64,000 nucleotides of DNA from PNAI01 sp035501735 (GCA_035501735.1 DATJVR010000074.1:29207-93206); one strand, 5' to 3'; positions 1 through 8,131 are shown, counted from the first letter of the stretch. Notes: a model not told the origin generated them from the letters alone. A program made the numbers and translations.

Positions 1-163
1 GTTCCTCGACCGCATCGCGACCCACATGTTGGCCTTCGAGGGCAACAGCCACGTCGAATGGTTCGAGGGCAACTTCCAGGACTACGAGGCCGACAAGATG
101 CGGCGGCTGGGCACGGATTCGGCCATCCCCCATCGCATCAAATACAAGAAATTCTCCCGCTGA
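1..163 (+). CDS. ettA: EttA C-terminal end (ABC-F translational throttle protein), 5' truncated by window
   Basis: Reading from base 2, the window opens with 53 codons ending in TGA at 161-163. The peptide contains LAFEGNSHVEWFEGNFQDYE and ends in HRIKYKKFSR, which is the characteristic C-terminus of the energy-dependent translational throttle protein EttA, an ABC-F ATPase that binds the ribosomal E site. Only the extreme C-terminal tail after the second ABC domain is present, so no Walker motifs are visible here. Its stop codon overlaps the start of the next gene (TGATG), which suggests translational coupling. The assignment rests on recall of the conserved tail. Confidence 0.85.
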   Translation, partial: FLDRIATHMLAFEGNSHVEWFEGNFQDYEADKMRRLGTDSAIPHRIKYKKFSR

Positions 164-933
164 TGAACGACTGGAGCGCCCGCCAGTATTTGAAATTCGA
201 GGACGAGCGTACGCGCCCGCCGCGCGACCTGCTCGCCCAGGTGCCGTTGCAATCTGCGCGCCGTGTCGTCGATCTCGGCTGCGGGCCGGGTAATTCGACC
301 GAACTGCTGATCGCGCGGTTTCCCGGTGCTGATGTGATCGGCCTTGATTCGTCGCCTGACATGATCCGCCAGGCGCGCGAGCGCCTGCCCGGTCGAAAAT
401 TCGTCCAGGCCGATATCGCGACCTGGAGCCCCGACGGCGAGACCGATCTGCTGTTCGGCAACGCTGTCTTCCAATGGGTGCCCGATCATCCAGCGGTGCT
501 GCGTCGGCTACTTTCCGCGCTGCCCGAAGGCGGCGTACTCGCCGTGCAGATGCCCGATAACACCGAGGAGCCGGCGCTCGCGCTCATGCGCAAGGTGGCC
601 GCGGACGGCCAGTGGGCGGGAATTCGCGGTCTGGATAAAGCCGGCCGCGACAATCTGCCGACACCAAGCGGCTACTACGATCTGCTCAAGCCCGTATGCC
701 GGTACCTCGACGTCTGGCACACCCACTACAACCACGCCATGGCCGGCCCCGAGGCGATCGTCGAATGGTTCAAGGGCTCGGCGCTCAGGCCCTATCTCAA
801 CGCGCTCGACGCCGAGTCCGGCAAAAAATTCGTCGCCGCCTATACCGCAGAAATTGCCAAGGCCTATCCCGCCCGCTTCGACGGCAAGGTGCTGCTGAAA
901 TTTCCCCGCCTCTTTATCGTTGCGACACGCTAA
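163..933 (+). CDS. tam: Trans-aconitate 2-methyltransferase
   Basis: This 256-residue SAM-dependent methyltransferase starts at the ATG overlapping the ettA stop. The open frame extends upstream to 58, but only within ettA. The N-terminus MNDWSARQYLKFEDERTRPP is typical of Tam, and the SAM-binding motif I reads VVDLGCGPGNST at about residues 36-47. Motif II is in DLLFGNAVFQWVPDH, and FQWV is a Tam hallmark. The length matches E. coli Tam (252 aa). The enzyme methylates trans-aconitate, a spontaneous product of cis-aconitate that inhibits aconitase, so it acts as cytoplasmic metabolite repair. Overlap with ettA implies co-transcription. Confidence 0.88.
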   Translation: MNDWSARQYLKFEDERTRPPRDLLAQVPLQSARRVVDLGCGPGNSTELLIARFPGADVIGLDSSPDMIRQARERLPGRKFVQADIATWSPDGETDLLFGNAVFQWVPDHPAVLRRLLSALPEGGVLAVQMPDNTEEPALALMRKVAADGQWAGIRGLDKAGRDNLPTPSGYYDLLKPVCRYLDVWHTHYNHAMAGPEAIVEWFKGSALRPYLNALDAESGKKFVAAYTAEIAKAYPARFDGKVLLKFPRLFIVATR

Positions 934-981
934 CGCGCAGGCCGTCACCCTTTTGCCGTGAAAGCAGGGGAAAGATCGCGC

Positions 982-2214
982 ATGATGTCGCTGATGGCGG
1001 TTCGATACCTTCTCATCCTCGCGGCCTTGCTTGTGCCGCTGCGCGCCCACGCTGCCGATCCGGCATTCAACGCCTTTCTGCAGTCGCTCTGGCCCGAGGC
1101 GCAGAACCTCGGGGTCTCCCGTACCATCTTCGACTCCGCCATCCGCGACCTCGATCCGGATTATTCGCTGCCCGATCTCGTGATCCCCGGCCGGCCCGAA
1201 CGTGCCGAGCCGGGGCAGGCCGAATTCGTTCTCACCCCCGCCGATTACCTGAAGGAGACGAGCTTCGCTCGCCTCACCGCGCAAGGAAGGAAGCTCGCCG
1301 AACAGCATCGCGCGACGCTTGCCGCAATCGAGCAGAAATACGGCGTGCCGCCGCAAATCATCCTTGCCATCTGGGGGCGCGAAACGGCCTTCGGCGGCTA
1401 TCAGCTTCCGCTCGACACCATCCGTACGCTGGCGACGCAAGCCTATGTCGGCCGCCGCAAGGATGTCTTCCGCAGCGAACTCCTCTTCGCGCTGAAAATG
1501 CTGCAAGAGGGAATCCCGCGCGCGCGCATGCGCTCGTCGTGGGGCGGCGCCATGGGGCTCACGCAATTCTTGCCCTCGGAATTCTACCACTACGCCGTCG
1601 ATTTCGACGGCGACGGCAAGACCGACATCTGGACCTCGGTTCCCGATGCGCTGGCGTCGGCCGCCAACCAGCTTGCAGGCAAGGGCTGGCAGCGCGGCAA
1701 GACCTGGGCGGTGGAAGTGCGCGTGCCGTCGAACGTCGACTGCACCATCGCCGATCCGGACAAACTGATGCCGATCGGCGAGTGGCTCAAGGCCGGATAC
1801 ATCCCGACGCACGGCGGCATCATGTCGGACGCCCAATTAGCCGAGCCGGCCTCGCTGCTGATGCCGGCCGGGACATACGGGCCGTCCTTCCTGATCCTGA
1901 AGAACTACTACGTGATCAAGGACTACAATTTCTCCGATCTCTATGTGCTGTTCGTCGGACATCTTGCCGACCGCATCGCGGGCAATCCGCCGTTCGCCGC
2001 GCCGTGGCAGCCGGTGGTGCAGCTTAACACCAAGCAGCTCGAGGACATGCAGCGCCGTCTCGCGGCGCTCGGTCTTTATGCCGACAAGATCGACGGCAAG
2101 GCCGGCATGCGCACGCGGCTTGCGCTCGGCGCCTATCAGAAGGCCAATAGGCTCAAACTTGATTGTTGGCCGACCGCCGATGCGCTTGCCCATATGCAGA
2201 CGGGGCGCAACTGA
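982..2214 (+). CDS. Lytic murein transglycosylase, MltB/SltB family, with peptidoglycan-binding domain
   Basis: This 410-residue exported enzyme begins with a signal peptide (MSLMAVRYLLILAALL, cleavage near AHAAD). The frame is open to a GTG at 958, but the ATG at 982 follows a GGGGAAAG ribosome-binding site. The SLT_2/MltB catalytic domain spans about residues 30-320. It carries the GRETAFGG motif with the catalytic Glu and GAMGLTQFLPSEFY. A PG_binding_1 domain follows near residues 340-400. MltB-type enzymes cleave the MurNAc-GlcNAc bond to form 1,6-anhydro-muropeptides in the periplasm. No lipobox is seen, so it is probably soluble or peptidoglycan-bound. It is convergent with the next gene across a strong terminator. 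Confidence 0.88.
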   Translation: MMSLMAVRYLLILAALLVPLRAHAADPAFNAFLQSLWPEAQNLGVSRTIFDSAIRDLDPDYSLPDLVIPGRPERAEPGQAEFVLTPADYLKETSFARLTAQGRKLAEQHRATLAAIEQKYGVPPQIILAIWGRETAFGGYQLPLDTIRTLATQAYVGRRKDVFRSELLFALKMLQEGIPRARMRSSWGGAMGLTQFLPSEFYHYAVDFDGDGKTDIWTSVPDALASAANQLAGKGWQRGKTWAVEVRVPSNVDCTIADPDKLMPIGEWLKAGYIPTHGGIMSDAQLAEPASLLMPAGTYGPSFLILKNYYVIKDYNFSDLYVLFVGHLADRIAGNPPFAAPWQPVVQLNTKQLEDMQRRLAALGLYADKIDGKAGMRTRLALGAYQKANRLKLDCWPTADALAHMQTGRN

Positions 2215-2217
2215 TCG

Positions 2218-2247
2218 AAAAAAATCCGGCAGCGAATTCGCTGCCGG
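2218..2247 (-). terminator. Intrinsic terminator of the small exported-protein gene
   Basis: A 22-bp perfect palindrome at 2226-2247 (arms CCGGCAGC and GCTGCCGG around GAATTC) is followed, on the minus strand, by seven T residues (2224-2218). It lies 36 bp beyond the stop codon of the minus-strand gene at 2284-2607 and directly after the stop of the plus-strand transglycosylase. The T run makes it best suited to stop minus-strand transcription. Confidence 0.85.
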
Positions 2248-2283
2248 AGTAACTCGGTCTTAAGAGTTGCTGAATCTGGCCGA

Positions 2284-2607
2284 TCAATACGCCGGGCAGA
2301 AGAAACGCGGACGGCTGTAGCCGACGACATTGCCGAAGCGGTCAACGAGCGGACGGCGCGCCCAGTAGCCACCCGGGCAGGCGACCGGTGCCGGCGCATA
2401 GTAAGCCGGATAGGGGTCATAGCCGGCGACCGGATAATAGGTGCGCGGATAGGCATAGGAATTCGCTATCGCACTGCCGACGATCACGCCGCCAAGAATG
2501 CCGAGTCCAACACCGCAGCCGCGGCAGCGCGCGTCGGCCGGCGTCGGTGCCAAGCTGGCGGTGGCGAGCACCGCAGTCGTGGCGAGAGCGAGTAGAGCTT
2601 TCTTCAT
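2284..2607 (-). CDS. Small exported Gly/Tyr/Pro-rich hypothetical protein
   Basis: A 107-residue protein with a clear signal peptide (MKKALLALATTAVLATASLA, cleavage near ADA). The mature part starts with a CRGCGVG cysteine pair and a glycine-rich hydrophobic stretch (GLGILGGVIVGSAIA). It continues with a Tyr/Pro-rich segment (YYPVAGYDPYPAYY) and ends in RPRFFCPAY. The ribosome-binding site is AGAGGAGA upstream of the ATG. Similar short secreted proteins of unknown role are widespread in Rhizobiales; I know of no tested function. It has its own terminator and is probably monocistronic. Confidence 0.75.
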   Translation of the reverse strand: MKKALLALATTAVLATASLAPTPADARCRGCGVGLGILGGVIVGSAIANSYAYPRTYYPVAGYDPYPAYYAPAPVACPGGYWARRPLVDRFGNVVGYSRPRFFCPAY

Positions 2608-2929
2608 GGTTCGTCTCCTCTATCCGGCCGGCTTCGTGCCGATCACGGGAATCTCTAACGTAACTATCCTAGTCCCACTTAGTTCGACGTGGAATAGGCC
2701 AGTCTAATTTGTCGAAAATTTGATATTGTCGCCGCGTTTGTCTGCGAAAAACATGGATTTTTCGTAATCCCGAAAACCGCGAAAATGCTGCGGTTTTGCT
2801 GGCGTCGGTCGCTGAAAATTTCGCTAAAACTGTCAGTTTGTTCAGAATGATCAAGATTTACCCGCTGGCGCGCTGTAGCACCTCAGTCACAATTGCCGCG
2901 CCACAATCGGCTCGCTGCCGCCGCCCTTG
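2608..2929. other. Intergenic region, AT-rich, presumed promoter of the small exported-protein gene
   Basis: This 322-bp gap holds the upstream region of the small exported-protein gene on the minus strand and the downstream side of the carboxymuconolactone decarboxylase-like gene. Bases 2660-2860 are clearly AT-richer than the surroundings. I see no convincing gene, tRNA or inverted repeat. A 61-codon minus-strand frame at 2669-2854 is rich in Arg/Lys and lacks a ribosome-binding site, so I take it as chance. Confidence 0.4.
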
Positions 2930-3517
2930 TCACGGAATTGGCAACAGCGGCTTTTTCCCTGCGTGCAGCTGCATGTCGACAGCCGTAAGCAACGCGGCCG
3001 TGCCGGCGTAATTGCCCATCAACAGAATCAAATCCACGAGTTTGTTCGGTCCGAATATCGCCTTCGCCTTCGCGAACGTCTCCGAGCTGACTTTGTGGTC
3101 GCGCCAAATTTGACGTCCCAGCGCGATGACAAGCGCATCGATGTCGTCGAGGTCCGCAGTGCTCCTGCGATGCTTGATCACGTCGATGACGTTTTGCGGT
3201 ACGCCTTCCTTCAACGCCTCCGGCTCATGCGCGACCCATTCGAACTGGCTGTCCATCTCGCGTGCGGTGATCAGGATCGCGATCTCGCGGATGCGCGGGG
3301 AAATGCCGGCTTCATAACGCAAGTATCGGTTGATCGCGGTGAGATGCTCCGCCGTTCTGCTGCTGTAGAGCTGCACGCCGGACGGACCTTGCAATCCGGC
3401 GATGCTCGCGCCCGGCGTAGCGCCGCGATCGAACGCGCGCTTGCCGGCCTCGTCCAGATCCTCGCGCTTGGGCAGCGGCAAACGAAATCCTGATTTCGGG
3501 TCGATGTCCGATGGCAT
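2930..3517 (-). CDS. Carboxymuconolactone decarboxylase family protein
   Basis: A 195-residue protein of the CMD/AhpD-like all-alpha family. The start is set at the ATG preceded by GAGAGA; the frame also opens at a TTG 24 bases upstream. The core spans residues 40-190 and includes SPRIREIAILITAREMDSQF followed by EWVAHE. In the CMD fold this segment provides the charge-relay Glu and His, but the CxxC peroxidase pair of true AhpD is absent. Members can be gamma-carboxymuconolactone decarboxylases or uncharacterised relatives; no protocatechuate cluster lies nearby, so the substrate is unknown. It is a stand-alone gene facing away from the VOC gene. Confidence 0.8.
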   Translation of the reverse strand: MPSDIDPKSGFRLPLPKREDLDEAGKRAFDRGATPGASIAGLQGPSGVQLYSSRTAEHLTAINRYLRYEAGISPRIREIAILITAREMDSQFEWVAHEPEALKEGVPQNVIDVIKHRRSTADLDDIDALVIALGRQIWRDHKVSSETFAKAKAIFGPNKLVDLILLMGNYAGTAALLTAVDMQLHAGKKPLLPIP

Positions 3518-3648
3518 GGCGTCTCTCACATTGAGGAGCAAACCGGAGTTTACGCTATGGCCGGTCTTGGAACGAGACTGTTGCCGGTACGGGCGGCCAT
3601 GATTTAACGTTCACTCGCAACACCGACAGGACAGGGAGCCGGACGCCG

Positions 3649-4038
3649 ATGGCCAAGTACACGTGGGACCACATTCATTTGCGCAGCCCCAATCCCGAGT
3701 CCACCGCCCAGTGGTTCGAAAAGATGCTCGGCGCCGAGGTCATTCGCACCATGCAACAAGGCCAACCGCGCATCGATTTGAAACTCGGCGGCGCGAATAT
3801 CTTCATCGCTCCGGTGACTGCAGGCGACGGCGTCAACCCGCCGCCGTCCACGCCCTATCAGGGCCTCGACCATTTCGGCCTGACCGTGAGCGGCATCGAC
3901 GCCATTGCGGCGGAACTCAAAGCCAAAGGCGTGAAGTTCACCAAGGAGCCGACGACGGTGCGGCCAGGCGTGCGCATCTGCTTCCTGCGCGGGCCGGAAG
4001 GCATTTCCATCGAGCTGCTCGAGCGCAACTCAGCCTAA
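3649..4038 (+). CDS. VOC family (glyoxalase/bleomycin resistance/dioxygenase superfamily) protein
   Basis: A 129-residue single-domain vicinal-oxygen-chelate protein with paired beta-alpha-beta-beta-beta modules. The first opens with YTWDHIHLRSPNPESTAQWF and carries the likely metal-binding His. The second starts at LDHFGLTVSGID and ends in GPEGISIELLE with the C-terminal Glu ligand. Substrates range from methylglyoxal-glutathione to catechols and cannot be chosen from sequence. It lies divergent from the CMD-like gene and convergent with a flavin monooxygenase gene. Confidence 0.8.
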   Translation: MAKYTWDHIHLRSPNPESTAQWFEKMLGAEVIRTMQQGQPRIDLKLGGANIFIAPVTAGDGVNPPPSTPYQGLDHFGLTVSGIDAIAAELKAKGVKFTKEPTTVRPGVRICFLRGPEGISIELLERNSA

Positions 4039-4063
4039 GGCTGAGGCGACCAGCCGCGCTCCA

Positions 4064-5416
4064 TCATTCGGCGGCCGTGGCCGGCTTTGCATCGGCGAAG
4101 AAGCGGTTCTCCGGCCGCGGCAGGCCGAGATGTTCGCGCAAGGTCTTCCCTTCGTATTCGCGGCGGAACAACCCGCGCCGCTGCAGTTCGGGCACCACCT
4201 TCTGGCAGAAATCGTCGAGCCCGCCGGGCAGATAGGGGAACATCACGGTGAAGCCGTCGCTCGCCTGCGTCTCGAGCCATTCCTCCATCTCGTCCGCGAT
4301 GGTCTTCGGCGTGCCGACCATGGCGAGCCCTGAATAGCCGCCGAGCCGCTGCGCCAGCTGTCGGACGGTGAGATTTTCCTTCTTGGCGAGTGCGATCGCG
4401 CGTTCGCGCCCGCTCTTGGACGCATTGCTTTCCGGAATGTCCGGCAGCGGCCGGTCCGCATCGAATTTCGATGCATCGTGCCCGAGCGCGATCGACAGCG
4501 AGGCGATCGAATTGGCGTAGTTGACCAGGCTGTCGAGCTTGGCGCGTTTGGCGCGCGCCTCCGCCACCGTGTCGCCGACCACGACGAAACAGGCGGGCAG
4601 GATTTTCATGTGCTCGCGATTGCGCCCGATCTTCTGCATGCGGCCCTTCACGTCGGCATAGAACTGCCGCCCCGCGTCGATGCTCGACTGCGCCGTGAAC
4701 ACCGCCTCGGCGGTTTCCGACGCCAGCCGCCGTCCAGCATCCGATGCGCCGGCCTGCACGATCACCGGCCAGCCCTGCACCGGCCGCGCGATGTTGAGCG
4801 GTCCGCGGACTTTGAGGTACTCGCCCTTGTGGCCAAGGACGTGCATCTTGTCGGGATCGAAGAACACGCCGCTCTCGACATCGCGGATGAACGCATCGTC
4901 CGCCCATGAATCCCAAAGCCCGGTGACCACGTCATAGAACTCGCGCGCCCGCTCGTAGCGTTCGCCGTGCTCCATATGCTCGTCCAGGCCGAAATTGAGC
5001 GCCGCATCGGGGTTGGACGTGGTGACGATGTTCCAGCCGGCGCGGCCGTTGCTGATGTGGTCGAGCGAGGCGAAGCGCCGCGCGATGTGATAGGGCGCAT
5101 CGAACGTGGTCGAGCCGGTGGCCACGAGGCCGATCCGTTCGGTCGCCTGCGACAGCGCGGACAGAAGCGTGAACGGCTCGAACGAAGTAGCGGTGTGGCT
5201 GCGCTTGAGCGCGTCCATCGGCATGTTGAGCACGGCCATGTGGTCGGCCATGAAGAAGGCATCGAATTTCGCCGCCTCCAACTTCTGAATGCATTCCTTG
5301 ATATGCGGAAAGTTGAAATTCATGTCCGGCCACGCGCCGGGATAGCGCCAGGCGCCGGTATGGATGCTCGCCGGCCGCATGAAGGCGCCGAGGTGGAGCT
5401 GTCGGGACGCTGGCAT
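4064..5416 (-). CDS. LLM-class flavin-dependent monooxygenase, NtaA/SnaA/DszA (SoxA) type
   Basis: A 450-residue two-component FMNH2-dependent monooxygenase. The N-terminal MPASRQLHLGAFMRPASIHT and the segment AWRYPGAWPDMNFNF are typical of the NtaA/DszA/SnaA branch. Downstream are EPFTLLSALSQATERIGLVA, the NIVTTSNPDAALNFG segment and GWPVIVQAGASDAGRRLA, which line the flavin pocket of this (beta/alpha)8 barrel. The family oxidises aminopolycarboxylates, dibenzothiophene sulfone or dimethyl sulfide with reduced FMN from a separate reductase. The nearest FMN reductase in the window is 35 kb away, so partner and substrate are unknown. Confidence 0.85.
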   Translation of the reverse strand: MPASRQLHLGAFMRPASIHTGAWRYPGAWPDMNFNFPHIKECIQKLEAAKFDAFFMADHMAVLNMPMDALKRSHTATSFEPFTLLSALSQATERIGLVATGSTTFDAPYHIARRFASLDHISNGRAGWNIVTTSNPDAALNFGLDEHMEHGERYERAREFYDVVTGLWDSWADDAFIRDVESGVFFDPDKMHVLGHKGEYLKVRGPLNIARPVQGWPVIVQAGASDAGRRLASETAEAVFTAQSSIDAGRQFYADVKGRMQKIGRNREHMKILPACFVVVGDTVAEARAKRAKLDSLVNYANSIASLSIALGHDASKFDADRPLPDIPESNASKSGRERAIALAKKENLTVRQLAQRLGGYSGLAMVGTPKTIADEMEEWLETQASDGFTVMFPYLPGGLDDFCQKVVPELQRRGLFRREYEGKTLREHLGLPRPENRFFADAKPATAAE

Positions 5417-5438
5417 GGTGACCTCGTACGGGCGTAAT

Positions 5439-6305
5439 TCAAATGCTGCGCGAAACAGGTGTTTTTTCGGCCGCCGGCGGCCTTGGCTCCAATCTATACT
5501 TGCGGTTCAAATCATCCAACAGCCTGAGCGCCACCCTGACTCTGGCCCGTTCGATCCAGATCCAGCCTTCCAGCGCGGCGACGAAAATCACGAACATGAA
5601 GGTGGGCAGGCGCACCGCCAGCGTCGTCGGTTCGATCTTGAGCAGATCGGCGACGCCCTGTGCAATCGAGGTCCTGATAGCGTCGCTGAAGCAGATCGCA
5701 TTCATCAGCACAACCAGCACCAGCCCGAGCACGAACCTGTAGCGCTGCCATTCGCCGTTCATGAATTCCGCAACGACTTCGAGCTGCGCCATGCTGAAGT
5801 AGCTGCGTCCTTCGCGATATCGTGTCTCCGAGGACTTGATGATGGGTGCGACGAACCAAAGGATGTAGACAAATCCGCCGATATTGAACAAAAAGAAGAT
5901 CGTGAGCGCTGCGGCGAAATACCTGTCGTCATAAGACGACCACAACAGCGCGCCCATCACCACGCCGAACAGCGCCATCAAGCCGAATGAATTGCCCGTC
6001 AGCTGGTTGTGGCCCTTTTCGGTGAAATAGGCCAATTCCTGGATGTCGGTATCGTAGGTCGTTCCGAACACCCAGCACCAGTAATATGCGATCATGGTCA
6101 GCCGGCGCACGAGATCGGGGCTCACCGCTTCGATCGCCGGGCCGACCTGGAAATCCTTCAGCTGCAGATAGGCGAACAGTCCGACCAGCGCCGCCGCGAT
6201 GTATTTGATGGCCTTGCGAACGGTCCGCGCGATCGCGGTCATTTCGTTCTGTTGATAGCCCTCGTCGGCTTGGGCGGACGCGCGCCGTTTTCGGCCTTTT
6301 GCCAT
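5439..6305 (-). CDS. Polytopic membrane protein of unknown function
   Basis: A 288-residue integral membrane protein. The ATG start gives MAKGRKRRAS, a basic cytoplasmic N-terminus; the frame also opens at an upstream TTG. I count about six hydrophobic segments: IAAALVGLFAYL; LTMIAYYWCWVFG; FGLMALFGVVMGALLW; FAAALTIFFLFNIGG running on into VYILWFVAPII; FVLGLVLVVLMNAICF; and PTFMFVIFVAALEGW. A basic C-terminal tail follows. There is no recognisable transporter motif. It is separated by short gaps from the flavin monooxygenase downstream and from a DUF2188 gene upstream. Function cannot be assigned. Confidence 0.7.
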   Translation of the reverse strand: MAKGRKRRASAQADEGYQQNEMTAIARTVRKAIKYIAAALVGLFAYLQLKDFQVGPAIEAVSPDLVRRLTMIAYYWCWVFGTTYDTDIQELAYFTEKGHNQLTGNSFGLMALFGVVMGALLWSSYDDRYFAAALTIFFLFNIGGFVYILWFVAPIIKSSETRYREGRSYFSMAQLEVVAEFMNGEWQRYRFVLGLVLVVLMNAICFSDAIRTSIAQGVADLLKIEPTTLAVRLPTFMFVIFVAALEGWIWIERARVRVALRLLDDLNRKYRLEPRPPAAEKTPVSRSI

Positions 6306-6466
6306 GGCATCCTCGAAACGATTTAAGTCGTCGCGCGCTGCGGCACGCAACGTCGACTGCTCCCAAATTCCGAGATTATCCTGCCGCGCCCACGTCTCAA
6401 ACGGGCGCGTTGCGGACTATTGCCAGGGCAAGACCGGCAGCGGGCGGCCCGCGTCCATCGCCATGC

Positions 6467-6715
6467 TCAGCTGTCGGCGTCCTCGACATCCGTCTCCGGC
6501 CGGTCGCTGCCGGAGGCGGTTTCGGTGTGCCATTTGCCCGCCGCGTCCTCGTATTCGATGACCTCGGAGCGGCCGGGCACGCGCTGTTCGGCAGCCGCTG
6601 TTCGCGCCGCCTCCAGCGCCTCCGCATGCGTAGCGAATGACTCCGAGAACACGCCGTCCACCTTGTAGGCCCAGCCGTCCTCGTGCCGTACGATCTGATA
6701 TAAAACGTGAGACAT
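6467..6715 (-). CDS. DUF2188-like small protein
   Basis: An 82-residue acidic protein matching the DUF2188 pattern: a beta strand (YQIVRHEDGWAYKVDG), a 'FATHAEALEAARTAAAEQ' helix and a final strand with GRSEVIEYEDAAGKWHTE. DUF2188 proteins are short, soluble and functionally uncharacterised, and they often occur singly in Rhizobiales genomes. It runs in the same direction as the membrane-protein gene, but 161 bp separate them. Confidence 0.7.
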   Translation of the reverse strand: MSHVLYQIVRHEDGWAYKVDGVFSESFATHAEALEAARTAAAEQRVPGRSEVIEYEDAAGKWHTETASGSDRPETDVEDADS

Positions 6716-6962
6716 CGTTTCACCTGACAGTTTTAAGTCCCCGCGCGGCCGACGCTAGCGTAAATCCCGTGAGATTGCATCTCTCGCCGATCGGTCGCGT
6801 CAGCTTTGCTCGCGCACGTTCGTCCGGGCTCATTGATGACCCCATTCCGGCTCATGGAACTCTTCCGTATCCATGCTAAACTGCCGTCATCGAGACGACC
6901 AACAACCGTGCAGAAAAAAACGACGAACAACAGTCCGGCGGCTGAACCATGAGGGCCATCCC

Positions 6963-7187
6963 ATGACACGACGACCCCCCGACGCGCGGCAAGCCGCCGA
7001 AGCCGCATTCAAGGCCGCCACCACGAAGCCGCCGGCGCCGATGCCGAAAGCGCCGCAGGCGCCGCCCGGCATCAAGGAAACGGTGACGCTGCGCATCGAT
7101 CGCGATGTGCTCGAGTTCTTCCAGGAAGACGGGCCCGGCTGGCAGGACCGAATCAACGCCGCCTTGCGCAAGGCGGCGGGGAAGTGA
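6963..7187 (+). CDS. BrnA-like antitoxin, orphan
   Basis: A 74-residue protein; the start chosen is the ATG giving MTRRPPDARQAAE, although the frame opens at 6873. The C-terminus KETVTLRIDRDVLEFFQEDG continues with PGWQDRINAALRKAAGK. This matches the BrnA antitoxin core (ribbon-helix-helix-like, with an R-D-D-V-L-x-F-F then GPGxQxRIN pattern). BrnA normally follows brnT, a RelE-fold ribonuclease, and neutralises it. No brnT-like frame is seen upstream or downstream, so this is either an orphan regulator or the remnant of a toxin-antitoxin pair. Confidence 0.7.
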   Translation: MTRRPPDARQAAEAAFKAATTKPPAPMPKAPQAPPGIKETVTLRIDRDVLEFFQEDGPGWQDRINAALRKAAGK

Positions 7188-7279
7188 ACCGCGTCCTGCG
7201 CGATTGAAACCGCGTTCCACCGATTGAAAATGTCTCGACGCATCCCCATCTAAGGTATTCGCCCAAAGGAGAGAGTGCC

Positions 7280-7513
7280 TTGGATAGCAATTCGAAAGTG
7301 AATCGCGCGAACGTGCAATTCGCCAAGCTGCAGCGTGCCGAAGAGGGCAAGAAGGCGATGTCCGAGTACGAAGCCGAGCGTGTGGCCGTGCTGGCCAAGA
7401 CCGAACGCCTGAAGGCGTTGCGTCTTGCCCGCGATGCAGCCCAGCAAGGGGCCGCATCGCCTCCCGCGCCTGCGCCGAAAGCCGGCGGGAAGAAGAAAAA
7501 GCCGCAAGGCTAA
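7280..7513 (+). CDS. Small basic helical protein with TTG start
   Basis: A 77-residue protein beginning at TTG (MDSNSKVNRANVQFAKLQRA). The start is decided by a strong AAAGGAG ribosome-binding site at 7265-7271 with 8-nt spacing. Residues 8-55 are predicted helical and charged (EEGKKAMSEYEAERVAVLAK). The tail is Ala/Pro-rich and ends in GGKKKKPQG, which suggests nucleic-acid or membrane-surface contact. Short proteins of this type occur in Bradyrhizobium relatives without known function. It follows the brnA-like gene by 92 bp. Confidence 0.65.
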   Translation: MDSNSKVNRANVQFAKLQRAEEGKKAMSEYEAERVAVLAKTERLKALRLARDAAQQGAASPPAPAPKAGGKKKKPQG

Positions 7514-7559
7514 CGTCCAGTCATGGTCCGGCCCTTGCGTGGGCGACGATGATTGCGGT

Positions 7560-7790
7560 TCAGTACCCCATCATCAACATGGCCGCCCCCATCAGCGCCA
7601 GCATGATCCCGCCCATGACCGCCAAGTGCATGGGGCTACTCACCATGTGCCGGACCAGAGCGAAACGCGTGCCTTCCGCGACAAGCTCCATGCCGCATTG
7701 GCGGCATTTTCCGGGCGCCGATTGCCGAACATCCGAATGCATGGGGCAGATATAGAGCCGTCCCGCCGTTGCTTTTGTTTGCATCTGCAT
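7560..7790 (-). CDS. Heavy-metal-binding-domain membrane peptide
   Basis: A 76-residue protein that starts at either of two close ATGs (7790 or 7784). It has an HMBD-type zinc/copper-ribbon motif, LYICPMHSDVRQSAPGKCRQ then CGMEL, i.e. CPMH followed by C-x2-C-G-M. The same motif occurs in Cu(+)-ATPases and CusB-like proteins. A C-terminal transmembrane segment follows (HLAVMGGIMLALMGAAMLMM). It probably binds a soft metal at the membrane face. It lies 46 bp downstream of the SHOCT gene on the same strand, so both probably share the FNR/FixK-like promoter. Confidence 0.72.
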   Translation of the reverse strand: MQMQTKATAGRLYICPMHSDVRQSAPGKCRQCGMELVAEGTRFALVRHMVSSPMHLAVMGGIMLALMGAAMLMMGY

Positions 7791-7836
7791 CTGCCTATTC
7801 CCCGATCGGCCGGCAACGAACGGATTTGACCGCGCG

Positions 7837-8064
7837 CTAGGCTTCCAGCAGGCGGCGGCGATCCTCGTATTCGGCCTGGTTGATTTCGCCGCGGGCAAAG
7901 CGCTCCTTCAGAATCTCAAGCGCCGTCCCGCCGCGCCGGCGCGAGCACATCCCGCTGCGCATCATGAGGAACATCAGCGTCATGCAGACGACGATGAACA
8001 GAATCATGAGCACCGGCCCAATGAACATGAACGGCGCGGGCCAATAGTCATTCCACCACCACAT
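7837..8064 (-). CDS. SHOCT-domain small membrane protein
   Basis: A 75-residue protein starting MWWWNDYWPAPFMF. It has one transmembrane helix (FIGPVLMILFIVVCMTLMFL), a basic loop (CSRRRGG) and a C-terminal SHOCT helix pair (EILKERFARGEINQAEYEDR). The start is fixed by a near-consensus AAGGAGGGTGCC ribosome-binding site. SHOCT domains are thought to mediate oligomerisation. Proteins of this shape commonly sit beside copper-handling or cytochrome genes. It is the first gene of a probable two-gene unit with the metal-binding peptide. Confidence 0.75.
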   Translation of the reverse strand: MWWWNDYWPAPFMFIGPVLMILFIVVCMTLMFLMMRSGMCSRRRGGTALEILKERFARGEINQAEYEDRRRLLEA

Positions 8065-8117
8065 GGCACCCTCCTTGGGTTGCGGGGGCATCATCGCGGC
8101 AAGGCTCAAGGGCGGCA

Positions 8118-8131
8118 TTGATGTACGTCAA
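8118..8131 (-). promoter_or_regulatory. FNR/FixK-type binding site
   Basis: The sequence TTGATGTACGTCAA fits the TTGA-N6-TCAA dyad of the FNR/FixK/Anr family, with perfect half-sites. Its edge lies 53 bp upstream of the SHOCT gene start, which fits activation at about -40 of a promoter with a short leader. This predicts micro-oxic induction of the SHOCT/HMBD pair. Confidence 0.55.

Noticed and set aside
55..162. Upstream start for tam at 58
   Set aside because: That stretch is the coding sequence of the ettA tail in another frame, and the Tam N-terminus aligns with the ATG at 163.
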